Source: Paenibacillus_E qinlingensis_A (GTDB taxonomy: Bacteria > Bacillota > Bacilli > Paenibacillales > NBRC-103111). From it: a stretch of DNA of 64,000 nt. Where the stretch lies: contig NZ_JAVDSB010000012.1 in assembly GCF_031455095.1 (NCBI RefSeq), forward strand, positions 62,001 to 126,000, in the 5' to 3' direction. Below are positions 8,951 to 18,800 of the stretch, piece after piece (the stretch's first letter is position 1; every line of letters begins with the position of its first letter). Under the pieces are notes generated by a model, which did no database searches, was not told the DNA's origin, and saw only the letters and a list, made by a program, of their open reading frames with translations. The position numbers and the translations under genes are program-made.

Positions 8951-9658
8951 TTAGATTTGTGTTAAAACATAAACTAAAGGATTTAATCTATCTCTAGTGC
9001 CGAAAAAATAGAGATTATTAGCCAGAAACAACTCATAATACCTCTTTTTTGAAGGCTCAAGCTTTCCTGAGAAATAGTCCATCTGCACTTGTCCAGGTAC
9101 TCCTTCTAGAATCTCAAATTTTCTATCCTCTAAGATTTGCATAATAAACATCATCGGAATATTGTTATTATATGTAGCAGGAGATTCGTCTTCAAGATAC
9201 CAATTAGGTATACCGCCGATTTTATCGACTCTTGTCGTTAACTGATTGAATTCAATTAACTCAATTGTGCTATACCTAACTTTTTCAACATAATTTGTAA
9301 CTATACTCGACTCTGCTGTTTTAAATACTAGAATAGTAAAATTCTTTTGATATTCTTTTAAAAATCCATCTGAAATATTTACTCCTTGTAAAGGACCATT
9401 AATCATTTCAGGAATTAAATATCTTTCATCAAAACAAGAAGTACAAGCAAAAACAGACATAGTAAATCCTCCCCACTCATGCTCAATTGGAAAAGTTATT
9501 TGAAAAAAGAAGGTTAGTTGTGATCCACACAATTTACATACAGGCACGTTAGTTGTCGGTGGCAATTTAGGTCTTCCACCAATAAATGATTCTATTATTG
9601 AATCTTGAACATGCCCTGATTTATCTTCAATTAATTTATATGAGTTTTTAACTTCCAT
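8951..9658 (-). CDS. DUF1963-like protein with cysteine pairs, probable immunity protein
   Basis: A 235-residue paralogue of the product of 7246-8016. The motifs are IGGRPKLP, CKLCGSQLTFFFQI, CTSCFDERY and a C-terminal ELFLANNLYFF segment. Two CxxC pairs could hold a metal. A good ribosome binding site (AAAGGGTGG) precedes the ATG. It is the first gene of a run of three immunity-like genes on the minus strand (8951-9658, 8130-8930, 7246-8016). A 630-bp gene-free stretch separates it from the broken toxin module. The function is inferred from location and the paralogues; no direct evidence. Confidence 0.75.
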   Translation of the reverse strand: MEVKNSYKLIEDKSGHVQDSIIESFIGGRPKLPPTTNVPVCKLCGSQLTFFFQITFPIEHEWGGFTMSVFACTSCFDERYLIPEMINGPLQGVNISDGFLKEYQKNFTILVFKTAESSIVTNYVEKVRYSTIELIEFNQLTTRVDKIGGIPNWYLEDESPATYNNNIPMMFIMQILEDRKFEILEGVPGQVQMDYFSGKLEPSKKRYYELFLANNLYFFGTRDRLNPLVYVLTQI

Positions 9659-10291
9659 TAAGATTCCACCCTTTCTAGTTTTTTAAATAGCAGACATTTT
9701 AATAAAAACAGGACATCGTCTCTTTGCGGAGAAATGGTTGTTTCGGCTCTCTTGAGCTATCCAATTCCTAACGCAAAACATTTTAGAGTTTTGCGTCAGG
9801 CGTGGATGAAGAATGGTATTGACGTGACAGTTGTTTAACTCGCGCGTCGCATCCTAGAAGAAGTCTCGGGCAAATCGTTGTGTACGTTTATCAACAAGCC
9901 TTGAAGAAAAAGTCGCTTCATAAGTCACTTCAAGATCTCAGCCTAAAGTGAATTTTGCCGATTACGCTACAACCCTCCCCTTTTAAGGTATATTGCTACA
10001 AAATTCGCAACTCTTGATGAAACATTAATTATAATGGATTATCAAATGTTCTTGTTAACTTTTCTCCATCTATTATAACTTTAGCAGTTACAGACACTTA
10101 CTCTCCGTGCCATTTCCTTATTATTATTTCACCCAAAATCGCTCTCAACCATTCCACTAATAGCCCTTCTTTATAAATAATAACTTTCTCAAATTTATTA
10201 CGGATAAAAAAGGACGCTCGAAAGGCAGTTAATCGTAATACTTTCGATTAACATCCCTAACAAACGTCTTATAATGAATTAAATCTATAGT
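9659..10291. other. Gene-free stretch inside the toxin island
   Basis: No supported gene lies here. A hairpin CCTAACGCAAAAC/GTTTTGCGTCAGG (9767-9800) is visible. The + strand carries short open pieces (for example FRVLRQAWMKNG at about 9782-9820) separated by stops, as if an old coding sequence had decayed. I cannot assign these pieces to a family. The stretch probably carries the promoter of the immunity gene at 8951-9658. Confidence 0.5.
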
Positions 10292-10600
10292 TTATTTTAA
10301 AATGTTCGCCTTAACGATATTAAATACAGTATTCGCCCATTGCCTTACTACCTCTATGTTGTGCTCATTCCCAACTTCGTACTTAAAAGTATTTCCTGTC
10401 CATTGGTTATGTTCAATAAGCACTTTAATATTATTTTTAATAAAGTACCCTTTCATATCGGTAATACCTATATATTCAATTTTTTCGGGGTTTATTTGAC
10501 TTCTAATTATTTTAATAATATCTAAAAGATCCACCCCTGTATCATAGCCTTCAAAATCAAAAACCACAAAATCATTGTAGATAAACTCGAGTAATCTCAT
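10292..10600 (-). CDS. Small protein downstream of the orphan toxin, candidate immunity protein
   Basis: A 102-residue acidic protein without membrane segments or cysteines, and of a family I do not recognise. It has mixed alpha/beta character (FVVFDFEGYDTG, IEYIGITDMKGYF). GGCGGTGG precedes the ATG by about 6 bases. It lies 47 bases after the last codon of the toxin-tip frame ending at 10648, which is where a cognate immunity gene is expected in polymorphic toxin loci. Role inferred from position only. Confidence 0.65.
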   Translation of the reverse strand: MRLLEFIYNDFVVFDFEGYDTGVDLLDIIKIIRSQINPEKIEYIGITDMKGYFIKNNIKVLIEHNQWTGNTFKYEVGNEHNIEVVRQWANTVFNIVKANILK

Positions 10601-10647
10601 TTATTCCACCGCCTTTACAATTTGCTTTTTTCAATGTCAGTTCATTT

Positions 10648-13600
10648 TTATTTTAATTTAAACATTGAATCCACAGAATCTCTGCTTCTCATAGAAGAAT
10701 TGATAATCGATTGAAAAATTCTATCTCCAACTAAACCTTTTTTAATTTGATATGTCACCATGTCTTCCCATGACATATTAGATTCTACAGACATTAAAAA
10801 ATCTGCCCAAACTCTATCACTCATTGAATCCCTTGCTGAAGTTCTTAAAGAATTTCTTAAGTTGAATGCTTGTCTAGCAACATTTTCTAATGATTGGGAA
10901 TAGTCTAATTTAGAAGATATCTTTGTTTCCTGCCAAAGGTACCAAATTCTAGTTTGATAAATACTTAGTGAATGTGCTGCAGGAGAATCCCCAAGTCCAA
11001 ATATACCTACTAACTCATCCAGATTTTTACCAGGTATTACTTCTTTTGTTGCTTGAGCCAATTTTACAGCCAGATCCATTCTTCCAGCAGTAATTTAAAC
11101 AATATCATCAATTTTTGGTATTAAGTCAACAAAACCATATAATTTAAGATAGTTATTAATTAGTATCTTGGGATCAGTAGTCACCGCTACTTGTTTAAGA
11201 ACTTGTCCTCCAAACTTTACATCTCCCAAAACCGGTAGCATTAACGCTGCACTTAGTGCTGCCTCAGCATATTCTTTTCTTGCTAAATAAATAATTGAAT
11301 CTACACCACTCGCTGGAATCGATAACACAGGAATTAAAGATAGATTTGAGAGCATTTTGTGAACATTCGTTTCTATATCAGCATTTGGATCATACATGAA
11401 AGTTTCCATGCCACCAAAAAATGTCTCAATACCGTTTAAACCGTAGACTCTCGCTGCCCACTCAGGAAATGCGCTTTGGGGGGCACCCGATTTTGGATCC
11501 CATGCATATCTTACAAAATAATTATAACAAGTGCGACATTTATATTTATTATTGGAGGTAATTGGTATCCCATATTCCTCTGATGGCGGGGCAGGAATAA
11601 TAGCATTATGTTCATCTAATGGGTTATTTGCTACAACAAAATTGTATGTAGTTGCCCAATCTGGGTGCCCCGTTGGATATACTTCTGCATAGTACTCCCC
11701 ATCCCTTGTATAGTACCATTGATCCCCTGAAAATTCATCAATATAAGGCATGGCATACTGTGTATTTTGGTTTACTTCCCCCCCCCCCCCAACTAATTGA
11801 GTTTGGCCCTGCTGCGAATCCAATATTATAATTCATACTATAAACTATCGGGTCATCGTTTCTACGTCCCATATGGATATCTATTGTTGTTTCCTGGTGA
11901 GGTAAATCATATTTAAATACAAAATCGTGTACATTTCCAGTTCGTGGAGTCGCATCAATGACATCTGTCCGACCATAATAATCTTGAATTGGGACAGCTT
12001 GTATATTAATACTTTGAGGATTTATCGACCCTCCAATTGATCCGACTTTACCGGAAAAATCAAAATTATAGCCAGTAAAACTTCCTACCGATAATTCTGA
12101 AACACCTTGGGTAGGACTAATATACTGTGCTCTTATGAAATAGATCCCTGGACTAAGAGAAATAGTATCCGAGTTCCCCTGGTCATATATACCTAAAATA
12201 TTACCTTGATTATCTTCTAACATTAAAGAATTTTTTGACACTCCAATATGAACCTTTTGTCTCTCAGTAACAACAACTTTGTAGTAGTTTACATCATATA
12301 AAGAACTGATTCTATTATTTAAATATATCTGATCCCAATTTGCTGAGGTTGCACTATTCTTGGTGTTATCAAAATCATCCTCAACCGTCAAACGAGCCTT
12401 CAAACTTGCGCTGCCGTAATTTCTCAAAACAACGTAGTACGTGGTTCCTTGAGTCAGTGTGTAATCAATTTTGGAATACACTTCACCATATGGATGAATG
12501 TCTAATGCGTCATCATTTCGAGATAACAATGTCGTCAAAGCTGCATCTGCGTACAGTTCAAGTACTGTGTCATTAAGACCTGCTTGACCTTGGAATGGCG
12601 AGCTAAAGAATCTGTAATGCCCCGATGCGCTTGGCGTGAATTGATAATAGGCTTTGCGATAGCTTGGCAGACTAACATCTACAGACTGCTGGTTGCCTAG
12701 TGTGGCATAAGATACTTGCTGCTTCATTGTAGCCAGAAGTCTCGTGTAGATTGGATCTCCCGCATAGTTCTCAACCATAATGAAGTACGTATGGTTCGCT
12801 ATCAGGCTCAGCTTTACGTTAGAGAACAAAGAGCCGTCCATGTCATCGTTGTAGCCAATTAGGTCGGTTTGGTTATAATCGCTAAACACAGACATTACCG
12901 TGTCGTTATCTGGACTGCTTGGGCTATCACCGTAGTAATTGGTACTAAACTCATATTCACCCGATTGCGCTGGGGTAAATTGATAGACAACATAATCTCC
13001 TGCCTGGCTGGCGCTAATATCCTCAGGAGCGTTCAACGCTAACGGAGGGATCGAACTAGTTTCCGTAGTAACCGTGATTCTCGCATGAACAGCAGTAGTT
13101 TCATAGCCGGATAATTTAATGTAATACGTGACTCCGCCCTGCAGCGTCCGCTTAATCTCCGAGAAAAGGGTATTGCCGCTAGCATCATCATTAGATGTTA
13201 TCTGGTTGGCTAACTGATCATCTTCATAAAGATCAAGCATGGTATCGTTTAGCGTTCCTGATCCGCCATATGAACCCGTGTAGAAGGAGTACACGCCAGT
13301 CGATGGTGGGGTAAATGCATATACACGTGTTTTATCCGAAACGAGATCCACATCAATCGGATTGTTCAGGAGCAAGGTTGTAGCCCGAGTTCTAGCAATT
13401 ATAGGGCTATAAGAGCTTGTTCCAGCCGTGTTTGAAGCGGCTACCCCGATATAGTACGTAGTCAATGGTTCTAATCCCGTATAAGTAAAGTAGGTGCTAT
13501 TCGTAGTGCCATAATAGGATCCATTCAAAATAACTCGATACGACGTTGCCCCGCTAGATGGACTCCAACTCAACGTTACAGTAGTATCCGTGCTAGTGAC

Positions 13601-13963
13601 GCTTAAAGAAGATAAGTCAGGTGCTAGTGGTACCGTCGGAACATCCACTAGCGTAGTGCCTGACGTTGTCGTTACGGAACTACTTCCATAGCTATTTACA
13701 CCTTTTACGCCAAGTGTATAAGTTGTATCTGACGCCAATCCGTAAAATGTATAGCTCGTACTATACGTAGTTGCAAACTCACTACCGTTCAAATAAACCG
13801 TATACCCTGTTGAATACGCAGATGCTGACCAGCTTAGCGTAAGACTGGACGAGGTCTTGTTCGTAATGCTCAGATTTCCTGGTGCATTAGGCGTATTCCC
13901 TTTAGAGGCGCTAACGACATGGATTGTAAAGATATTAATGTAAAAGTCGCTCTTAATAGGATG
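10648..13963 (-). pseudogene. Orphan polymorphic toxin gene, 5'-truncated, frameshifted and interrupted by a stop
   Basis: Three minus-strand pieces make one protein when two lesions are ignored. The first piece (13963 to about 11738) has two fibronectin type III domains, three or four PPC-type beta domains (repeated DTVL..Y.D and FTP..SG motifs) and an Ig-like segment. It runs into a tract of 13 G (11778-11790) and goes out of frame; with 12 or 15 G it would continue into the second piece (to 11095). That piece holds the same CYNYF and VYGLNGIE pre-toxin region as the neighbouring toxin. A TAA at 11095-11097 then interrupts the same frame, which continues to 10648 with an alpha-helical tip (QAFNLRNSLRTSARD, GLVGDRIF, IINSSMRSR). 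There is no Hint domain. The frame has no start: a TGA at 13964-13966 precedes SDFYINIF. This pattern fits an orphan toxin cassette beside a fuller copy. The tip activity is unknown. Confidence 0.8.
11778..11790 (-). repeat. Homopolymer of 13 G in the orphan toxin frame
   Basis: Thirteen consecutive C on the + strand lie exactly where the toxin reading frame is lost. The glycine codons around it (W-G-G-G) are compatible with 12 or 15 G restoring the frame. Slippage or a sequencing error are both possible. Confidence 0.9.
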
Positions 13964-14015
13964 TCATCATGCAGTCTGCCGTTCCCGCAGCACGTTGCAC
14001 GATGGATTAGTTAAA

Positions 14016-14059
14016 AAAAACCTTTAATCCCAACTTGTCTCGAGGGATTAAAGGTTTTT
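14016..14059 (-). terminator. Terminator after the Imm11-like gene
   Basis: A perfect 16-bp inverted repeat AAAAACCTTTAATCCC / GGGATTAAAGGTTTTT with a 12-base loop, followed on the minus strand by eight T. It closes the toxin-immunity unit and separates it from the orphan toxin fragment. Confidence 0.9.
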
Positions 14060-14107
14060 CTACAGCTTCGAATGTGTCGCGCATCACTGCGGATTACCTG
14101 GACTGAC

Positions 14108-14902
14108 TTATTCAGCTTTCATTTTTTCAATCAAATACCAATCCATCTCCACAAAAGTCGGTGGGAATGATACAGGAATAGTCCAATGATAAGTCCCATT
14201 ATTCAACAAGATGCCTAGCCATGTTCTGTTCTGATCGTCATTTTGCAGGACGTATCGATCGCTGGCTATGGCTTGTTTGCCTTGCTCAATCATATCCAGT
14301 GCTTCAACAAATTTGTATGCTTTTCCTTCAAACTTCGGAGGAATGACCGGGGCATCTTCATTCTCCTCTTCCTCCGAATTCCATACTTCTTCAAACTCAA
14401 ATCCAGTCAAGCCATGCTCTATAACGGCATCGCGAAATTTTTCGGTAACAAAATAATGGGTACCTCTGAAATATGGCAATTTAAAAATCACTTCATCTTT
14501 AACTAATTGTTCTTGAAATGCATATTTTTTAATAGCAGTGACAATGTTATATTCCTCATCTCTTACTACAATTGCTTTGTTAAGATCAAGACAATCCAGT
14601 ACATTCAATATATTGACAAAACATAACTTGTCAGCCTCATATACTATTGGCAAATATTCTACTTTATCATGAATAAGAGGATCCAACGCATCAAATACCT
14701 TTTTATTTAAAATAGGTTGGGCAGTTCCAAAACCTGTGAAATCATATAGTTTAGTTGACTTGTCAATTAATTCAACATCGATTGGCTTCCAATCCCCCTT
14801 CATTGGTTTACCTTTAAAACCGTCCCTTATATGTTTCCTGTAATCATCAGGGTTTAAATACGTGTAAACACTATCTTTAAATCCAAGCCTCCAAATACGC
14901 AT
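14108..14902 (-). CDS. Imm11-like (DUF1629) immunity protein for the adjacent AHH toxin
   Basis: A 264-residue cytosolic protein and paralogue of 8130-8930. Shared features include MRIWRL, LYDFTGFGTAQPILNKK, FRDAV.EHGLTGFEFEEVW and a Trp-containing C-terminal strand pair. I place the start at 14902 because GGAGG lies seven bases upstream; an in-frame start twelve codons earlier lacks a site. The gene follows the Hint-AHH toxin by about 80 bases, which include a 12-bp hairpin. Location directly after a nuclease toxin tip supports a role in neutralising that nuclease. Family naming is from motif memory and should be confirmed by profile search. Confidence 0.8.
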   Translation of the reverse strand: MRIWRLGFKDSVYTYLNPDDYRKHIRDGFKGKPMKGDWKPIDVELIDKSTKLYDFTGFGTAQPILNKKVFDALDPLIHDKVEYLPIVYEADKLCFVNILNVLDCLDLNKAIVVRDEEYNIVTAIKKYAFQEQLVKDEVIFKLPYFRGTHYFVTEKFRDAVIEHGLTGFEFEEVWNSEEEENEDAPVIPPKFEGKAYKFVEALDMIEQGKQAIASDRYVLQNDDQNRTWLGILLNNGTYHWTIPVSFPPTFVEMDWYLIEKMKAE

Positions 14903-14931
14903 AACTCTACCTCCATATGAAAAAATAATTT

Positions 14932-14962
14932 GGAGCATAGTGCATGAAAAGCACTATGCTCC
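14932..14962 (-). terminator. Hairpin between toxin and immunity genes
   Basis: GGAGCATAGTGC and GCACTATGCTCC form a perfect 12-bp stem with a 7-base loop. On the minus strand AAATTATTTTTT follows, so it could act as a partial terminator. The immunity ribosome binding site lies just beyond. Confidence 0.7.
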
Positions 14963-14981
14963 TTAGATGCTTCTGGTTACA

Positions 14982-17900
14982 TCAATTGTTAATTAATCCC
15001 ATAATAATATCACGATTCATTAATCCTTGTCGAATTTCCTGCAATTTCAAAACACCTTTTTTCTGCAATTGCTCTAAAGGCAAATCACTATAGTCATCAT
15101 ATACTTTTTGTAACTCATCATTAATAAATTGAAAATATTTCTTAGTATGAATTTTACTATGGTTTACAATTCTTACTTCGACATTGTTCAAATCGATCAT
15201 TTCATGAATAGGTGTTCCTTGCTTTCTAGGAAGCCACATGCCATTGGCAATAGAATTTATATCGATTTTAAAATCATTTACTAGCAAATCCCTAACTTGT
15301 GTTGCCGCAGGAAACCGTTGGTAATCATAAGGAACAATATGATGAGCATCCCATTGCATTCCGTCTGTCCGATCCGGAATCAGCCCTGCTTCTTCCATTT
15401 CGTTACCTAACTTTTTGGATGGTGTAGACCCTGAAGCCTTGGAAGTGATAAACTTCGACAAATCATCATCCAGACCCGAAATGTAATTAGCTACAGGAAT
15501 ACAACTCGTATTATGAGTAAATATGCCAAGATTCGTAACGAAATAAGTGTGAAAGTCCTGTACACTAAAGTTATAAACCTTAACATTCTCTTCTTTTACC
15601 TCAATCGTTTCGATTGCAACAAGAGAGCCATCGCTCTTCTCTAACAAGTCTCCCACATTTAAATCTTTTGCTAAGACCCAGCCCTTGCCTTGAATCCAGA
15701 ACGGATGTCGGTCGGTAGTAGTAACTGTTTCATTGCCAAAGGTAAGGTGCCATGCGGTTGTAATCTCTTTTTCAAAAGTATGCTCTACAGGTTTGTAAGC
15801 TACCTCTCCCGTTTCTGCATTTTTAGAAAGAACAAGGTCTCCTGCCTGAATCTGTTCAATCGGTAGTTGACCCTGATCGGTCTTCACAACCGTTCCTGCT
15901 GTAAAGCAGTTGACACAAACAGCAAATTCATCAAACTGTCTAAACCATTTTAATCCTACCTTGGCGCCCTTCCCAGCTTTCATAGACCAGCCAAGTGCAT
16001 TACCCGCAATCGGAATCATAGAAGCTGAAGATAGTGCTGCGTTCACAGCATCTCCACGCATGATATAAACGACAGCGTTAATTCCATCTGCCACTTCACC
16101 AAATACCGGTACTAGTCCAATTGTACTCAACAATGTATTAATATTATCAATAGGATCCTCACTTGTACCAAGGAGGGATTCATCTACGGTTGCCCAGAAT
16201 CGTTCGATCCCGTCTAAACCATAAATACGATTAAACCAAGATTCAAATGCCGTAGTCGGATTGCTTGTATACCCATCTGTAAGCCATACATACTGCATAA
16301 AATAGTTATAACATACATAACAGTTCGTATCGGAGGTAATAAGCTGACCATCCTGCTCCATTGGTATAGCTTGGAAATAATTTGGTATATCCATTTCACT
16401 ATTTGCAACTGTTACCTCTCCGAAAGCTTTATGGTTACTGTTTGAATCATCAGGAGCGATAACAATCGTATACTTACCATTTCGCGCATAATATCTTTCT
16501 GGAAGACCATTAAAATTACCATCAAATGCTAATCCGAGAGTCTCAGGGTTGGGTTCAGTCGATGAAGTTTCCCCATTCCAAGTAAATTGATGGCTTCCTG
16601 CCCCCCGATACCCCAGTGTTGTGGTGTATACATCCAATAATGTAACGTTACTGCGAACAATTACCTTCGTCGCATTATGGAATTGACTATAATCCCATTC
16701 GACAGTTGCCGAATCCATCCCACTTGTTGCTTCAAATATCGGGTCATCTACATTAGTTGCTTTGGCTGAAGTTGAGTAAAACCAATCCAACCATCCAGAA
16801 GAATTAACTGTCTGTGAAGACATATTAAAACTATTATGTTTATCAAAATATTGCACTCTTGCATAATATGTCCCTGGTGTTTTAATTTGATATAATCCTG
16901 TGCTATCACCAGGCACAAAAATTTGGAGCAAATATCCGCTTGCATCTTCTAGGAATATACCATTTGTTGTAACATTCAAATGAATTGACATTGGTTGAGA
17001 GACTGAAATTTTGTAGTAATCAACATCGTAAAGCGAAGATATATCTCCTTCATAAATCTCCTCCCAAGTTGCTGACTTGGCATGAGCTTTGTCTGAATAA
17101 AATTTATCTTCTACCATTAACCGCGTTTCGAGTCTCTGCGATGAAATCAAGTTGCTTGCAACAAGGTAATAGGTCTGCCCTCCAACTAAATTTACTTCAA
17201 TTTTCGAGAACAAGCTCCCATATGGCTTTAATGCACCTTGCACATCATCGTTTTGAGCAATAAGTACAGCCAATCCTGTATCTGCATACAAAGACAGAAA
17301 TGTATCATTAATAACTGCATTACCCGGAACCGGAGACGTGAAAAAGCGATACTGCCCTGATTCTGTTGGTGTAAATGAGTAATATACTTGTTCTTGAGCA
17401 GGCTTGGAAATATCCGCAGCTACTTTGGCCTGCAATTCCCCAAAAGAAACCGCTTGATTTTGAATAATGCTAAGTCGTGCGCTTACAGCTGATTCACCAT
17501 ATCCTGATACTTGAATATAATACGGCTCATGGGCGACCAAATTAATAGTAACTTCAGAAAAAAGAGTGCCGTGTTCATCATCATTGTAGTCAATCAACTG
17601 AGTGAGATTAATATCATCAAAAACTGAAAGAACCGTATCCCTTTCACCATCGCCGATATTTCCTTCATAATATTCAGTATAAATCTTATATGATCCCGAA
17701 GAGCTTGGCGTAAATACATACACCTTGGTTTCGTTGTCTTCCGTTTGGAAATCAACAGGAGCACCTGCATGAATTTGAGGAATACCTGCTCCTACAGCTT
17801 CTACTGTAAGCCTAGCCTGAACTTCTGCATCTTCAATACCATGCAATTTAACAAAGTAAGTGACGCCTGCTTCTAGAACGGTATCTATTTGCGAAAATAC

Positions 17901-18800
17901 ACTATTACTGGTATCATCCGAGCTTGATATTTCGTTAGTAAAATTGAGGTCTCTATATAATTCCAAAACGGTATCTGAAGGTGCCCCAAACCCCCCGTAT
18001 GCGCTCGTGAAAATTTTGAATTGACCCGACACCGAAGGGGTGAATGAATATATACCGAATTGTCCTTCGGCAATGTCCTCATCAATCGGTAAACTTTCAT
18101 ATAAACTTCGAGGGCTCGTCGTTACACTTATTACCGAATAACTGCTCGTACCAACTGTGTTTTTTGCCGCGACACCGAAAGTGTAATTCGTGTATGGATT
18201 TAATCCATTAACGGTAATATGGTTTGTAGTGCTACTTCCTGAGGGAACATCATTTTTCTGAATAAGATATTCCGTTGCACCCGATGAAGCCGTCCACGAT
18301 AAGGTGACACTATTCTCACTAATTGCAGTTAATACTAGTCCTACTGGAGCAGTTGGCGGAACAACGATCGTTGATGCAAAAATAGAAGCGCTCGAACTTG
18401 TTCCGTAGGCATTTACACTTCTTACACCAAGCTTGTAACTTATACCTGGGGTCAGAGAGTTAAACGTGTACGATGTACCTGAGATATTTGTTTGTTTTAC
18501 GTCATTTAAATAAATATCATAGCTTGTTGCTCCGGAAGCCGAAGCCCAGCCTAACTTAATACTGTTTGCAGTAATATTTGTAACAGCAAGATTGGTCGGT
18601 GATGAAGGTGCATTCCCTGTTCCGCTACTTGTAACGGCAACCTTAAAATCATCATCCCAATTTGGTGCAGAAGGGTAATGAAAATTTATGCTATATTGAC
18701 CTACTACAGTGCTTGCTGTTGTATGCCACGTATAGCTGACGTGAAGAGAACTCGGTGAAATTGCATCTGTTTCAATCGTGTTACCGCTACTACCACTAGT
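14982..18800 (-). CDS. Polymorphic toxin: FN3, PPC repeats, pre-toxin, Hint and AHH nuclease; 5' end lost
   Basis: The frame is open for 1272 codons from 18800, just after an in-frame TGA at 18801-18803, with no credible start or signal peptide; an internal GTG lies at 18032. In order: two fibronectin type III domains (about 18620-18110), three or four PPC-type beta domains with DTVL/NDD motifs (about 18110-16810), an Ig/FlgD-like segment (about 16690-16400), a pre-toxin region (CYVCYNYF, IGLVPVFGEVADG), and a Hint domain from its nucleophile Cys (codon 15906-15908, in CFTAGT) through TTDRHPFW to THN (Asn codon 15510-15512). The tip has the AHH motif (WDAHHIVP, His codons 15339-15344) of the HNH/EndoVII-type nucleases. 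Hint is expected to release the nuclease tip. An Imm11-like gene follows. The missing N-terminus would have carried the export signal, so this copy may not be secreted. Confidence 0.85.
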   Translation of the reverse strand, partial: TSGSSGNTIETDAISPSSLHVSYTWHTTASTVVGQYSINFHYPSAPNWDDDFKVAVTSSGTGNAPSSPTNLAVTNITANSIKLGWASASGATSYDIYLNDVKQTNISGTSYTFNSLTPGISYKLGVRSVNAYGTSSSASIFASTIVVPPTAPVGLVLTAISENSVTLSWTASSGATEYLIQKNDVPSGSSTTNHITVNGLNPYTNYTFGVAAKNTVGTSSYSVISVTTSPRSLYESLPIDEDIAEGQFGIYSFTPSVSGQFKIFTSAYGGFGAPSDTVLELYRDLNFTNEISSSDDTSNSVFSQIDTVLEAGVTYFVKLHGIEDAEVQARLTVEAVGAGIPQIHAGAPVDFQTEDNETKVYVFTPSSSGSYKIYTEYYEGNIGDGERDTVLSVFDDINLTQLIDYNDDEHGTLFSEVTINLVAHEPYYIQVSGYGESAVSARLSIIQNQAVSFGELQAKVAADISKPAQEQVYYSFTPTESGQYRFFTSPVPGNAVINDTFLSLYADTGLAVLIAQNDDVQGALKPYGSLFSKIEVNLVGGQTYYLVASNLISSQRLETRLMVEDKFYSDKAHAKSATWEEIYEGDISSLYDVDYYKISVSQPMSIHLNVTTNGIFLEDASGYLLQIFVPGDSTGLYQIKTPGTYYARVQYFDKHNSFNMSSQTVNSSGWLDWFYSTSAKATNVDDPIFEATSGMDSATVEWDYSQFHNATKVIVRSNVTLLDVYTTTLGYRGAGSHQFTWNGETSSTEPNPETLGLAFDGNFNGLPERYYARNGKYTIVIAPDDSNSNHKAFGEVTVANSEMDIPNYFQAIPMEQDGQLITSDTNCYVCYNYFMQYVWLTDGYTSNPTTAFESWFNRIYGLDGIERFWATVDESLLGTSEDPIDNINTLLSTIGLVPVFGEVADGINAVVYIMRGDAVNAALSSASMIPIAGNALGWSMKAGKGAKVGLKWFRQFDEFAVCVNCFTAGTVVKTDQGQLPIEQIQAGDLVLSKNAETGEVAYKPVEHTFEKEITTAWHLTFGNETVTTTDRHPFWIQGKGWVLAKDLNVGDLLEKSDGSLVAIETIEVKEENVKVYNFSVQDFHTYFVTNLGIFTHNTSCIPVANYISGLDDDLSKFITSKASGSTPSKKLGNEMEEAGLIPDRTDGMQWDAHHIVPYDYQRFPAATQVRDLLVNDFKIDINSIANGMWLPRKQGTPIHEMIDLNNVEVRIVNHSKIHTKKYFQFINDELQKVYDDYSDLPLEQLQKKGVLKLQEIRQGLMNRDIIMGLINN

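Noticed and set aside
9715..9960. A transposase remnant
   Set aside because: Short open pieces exist, but nothing I can match to an insertion-sequence family, and no terminal repeats.
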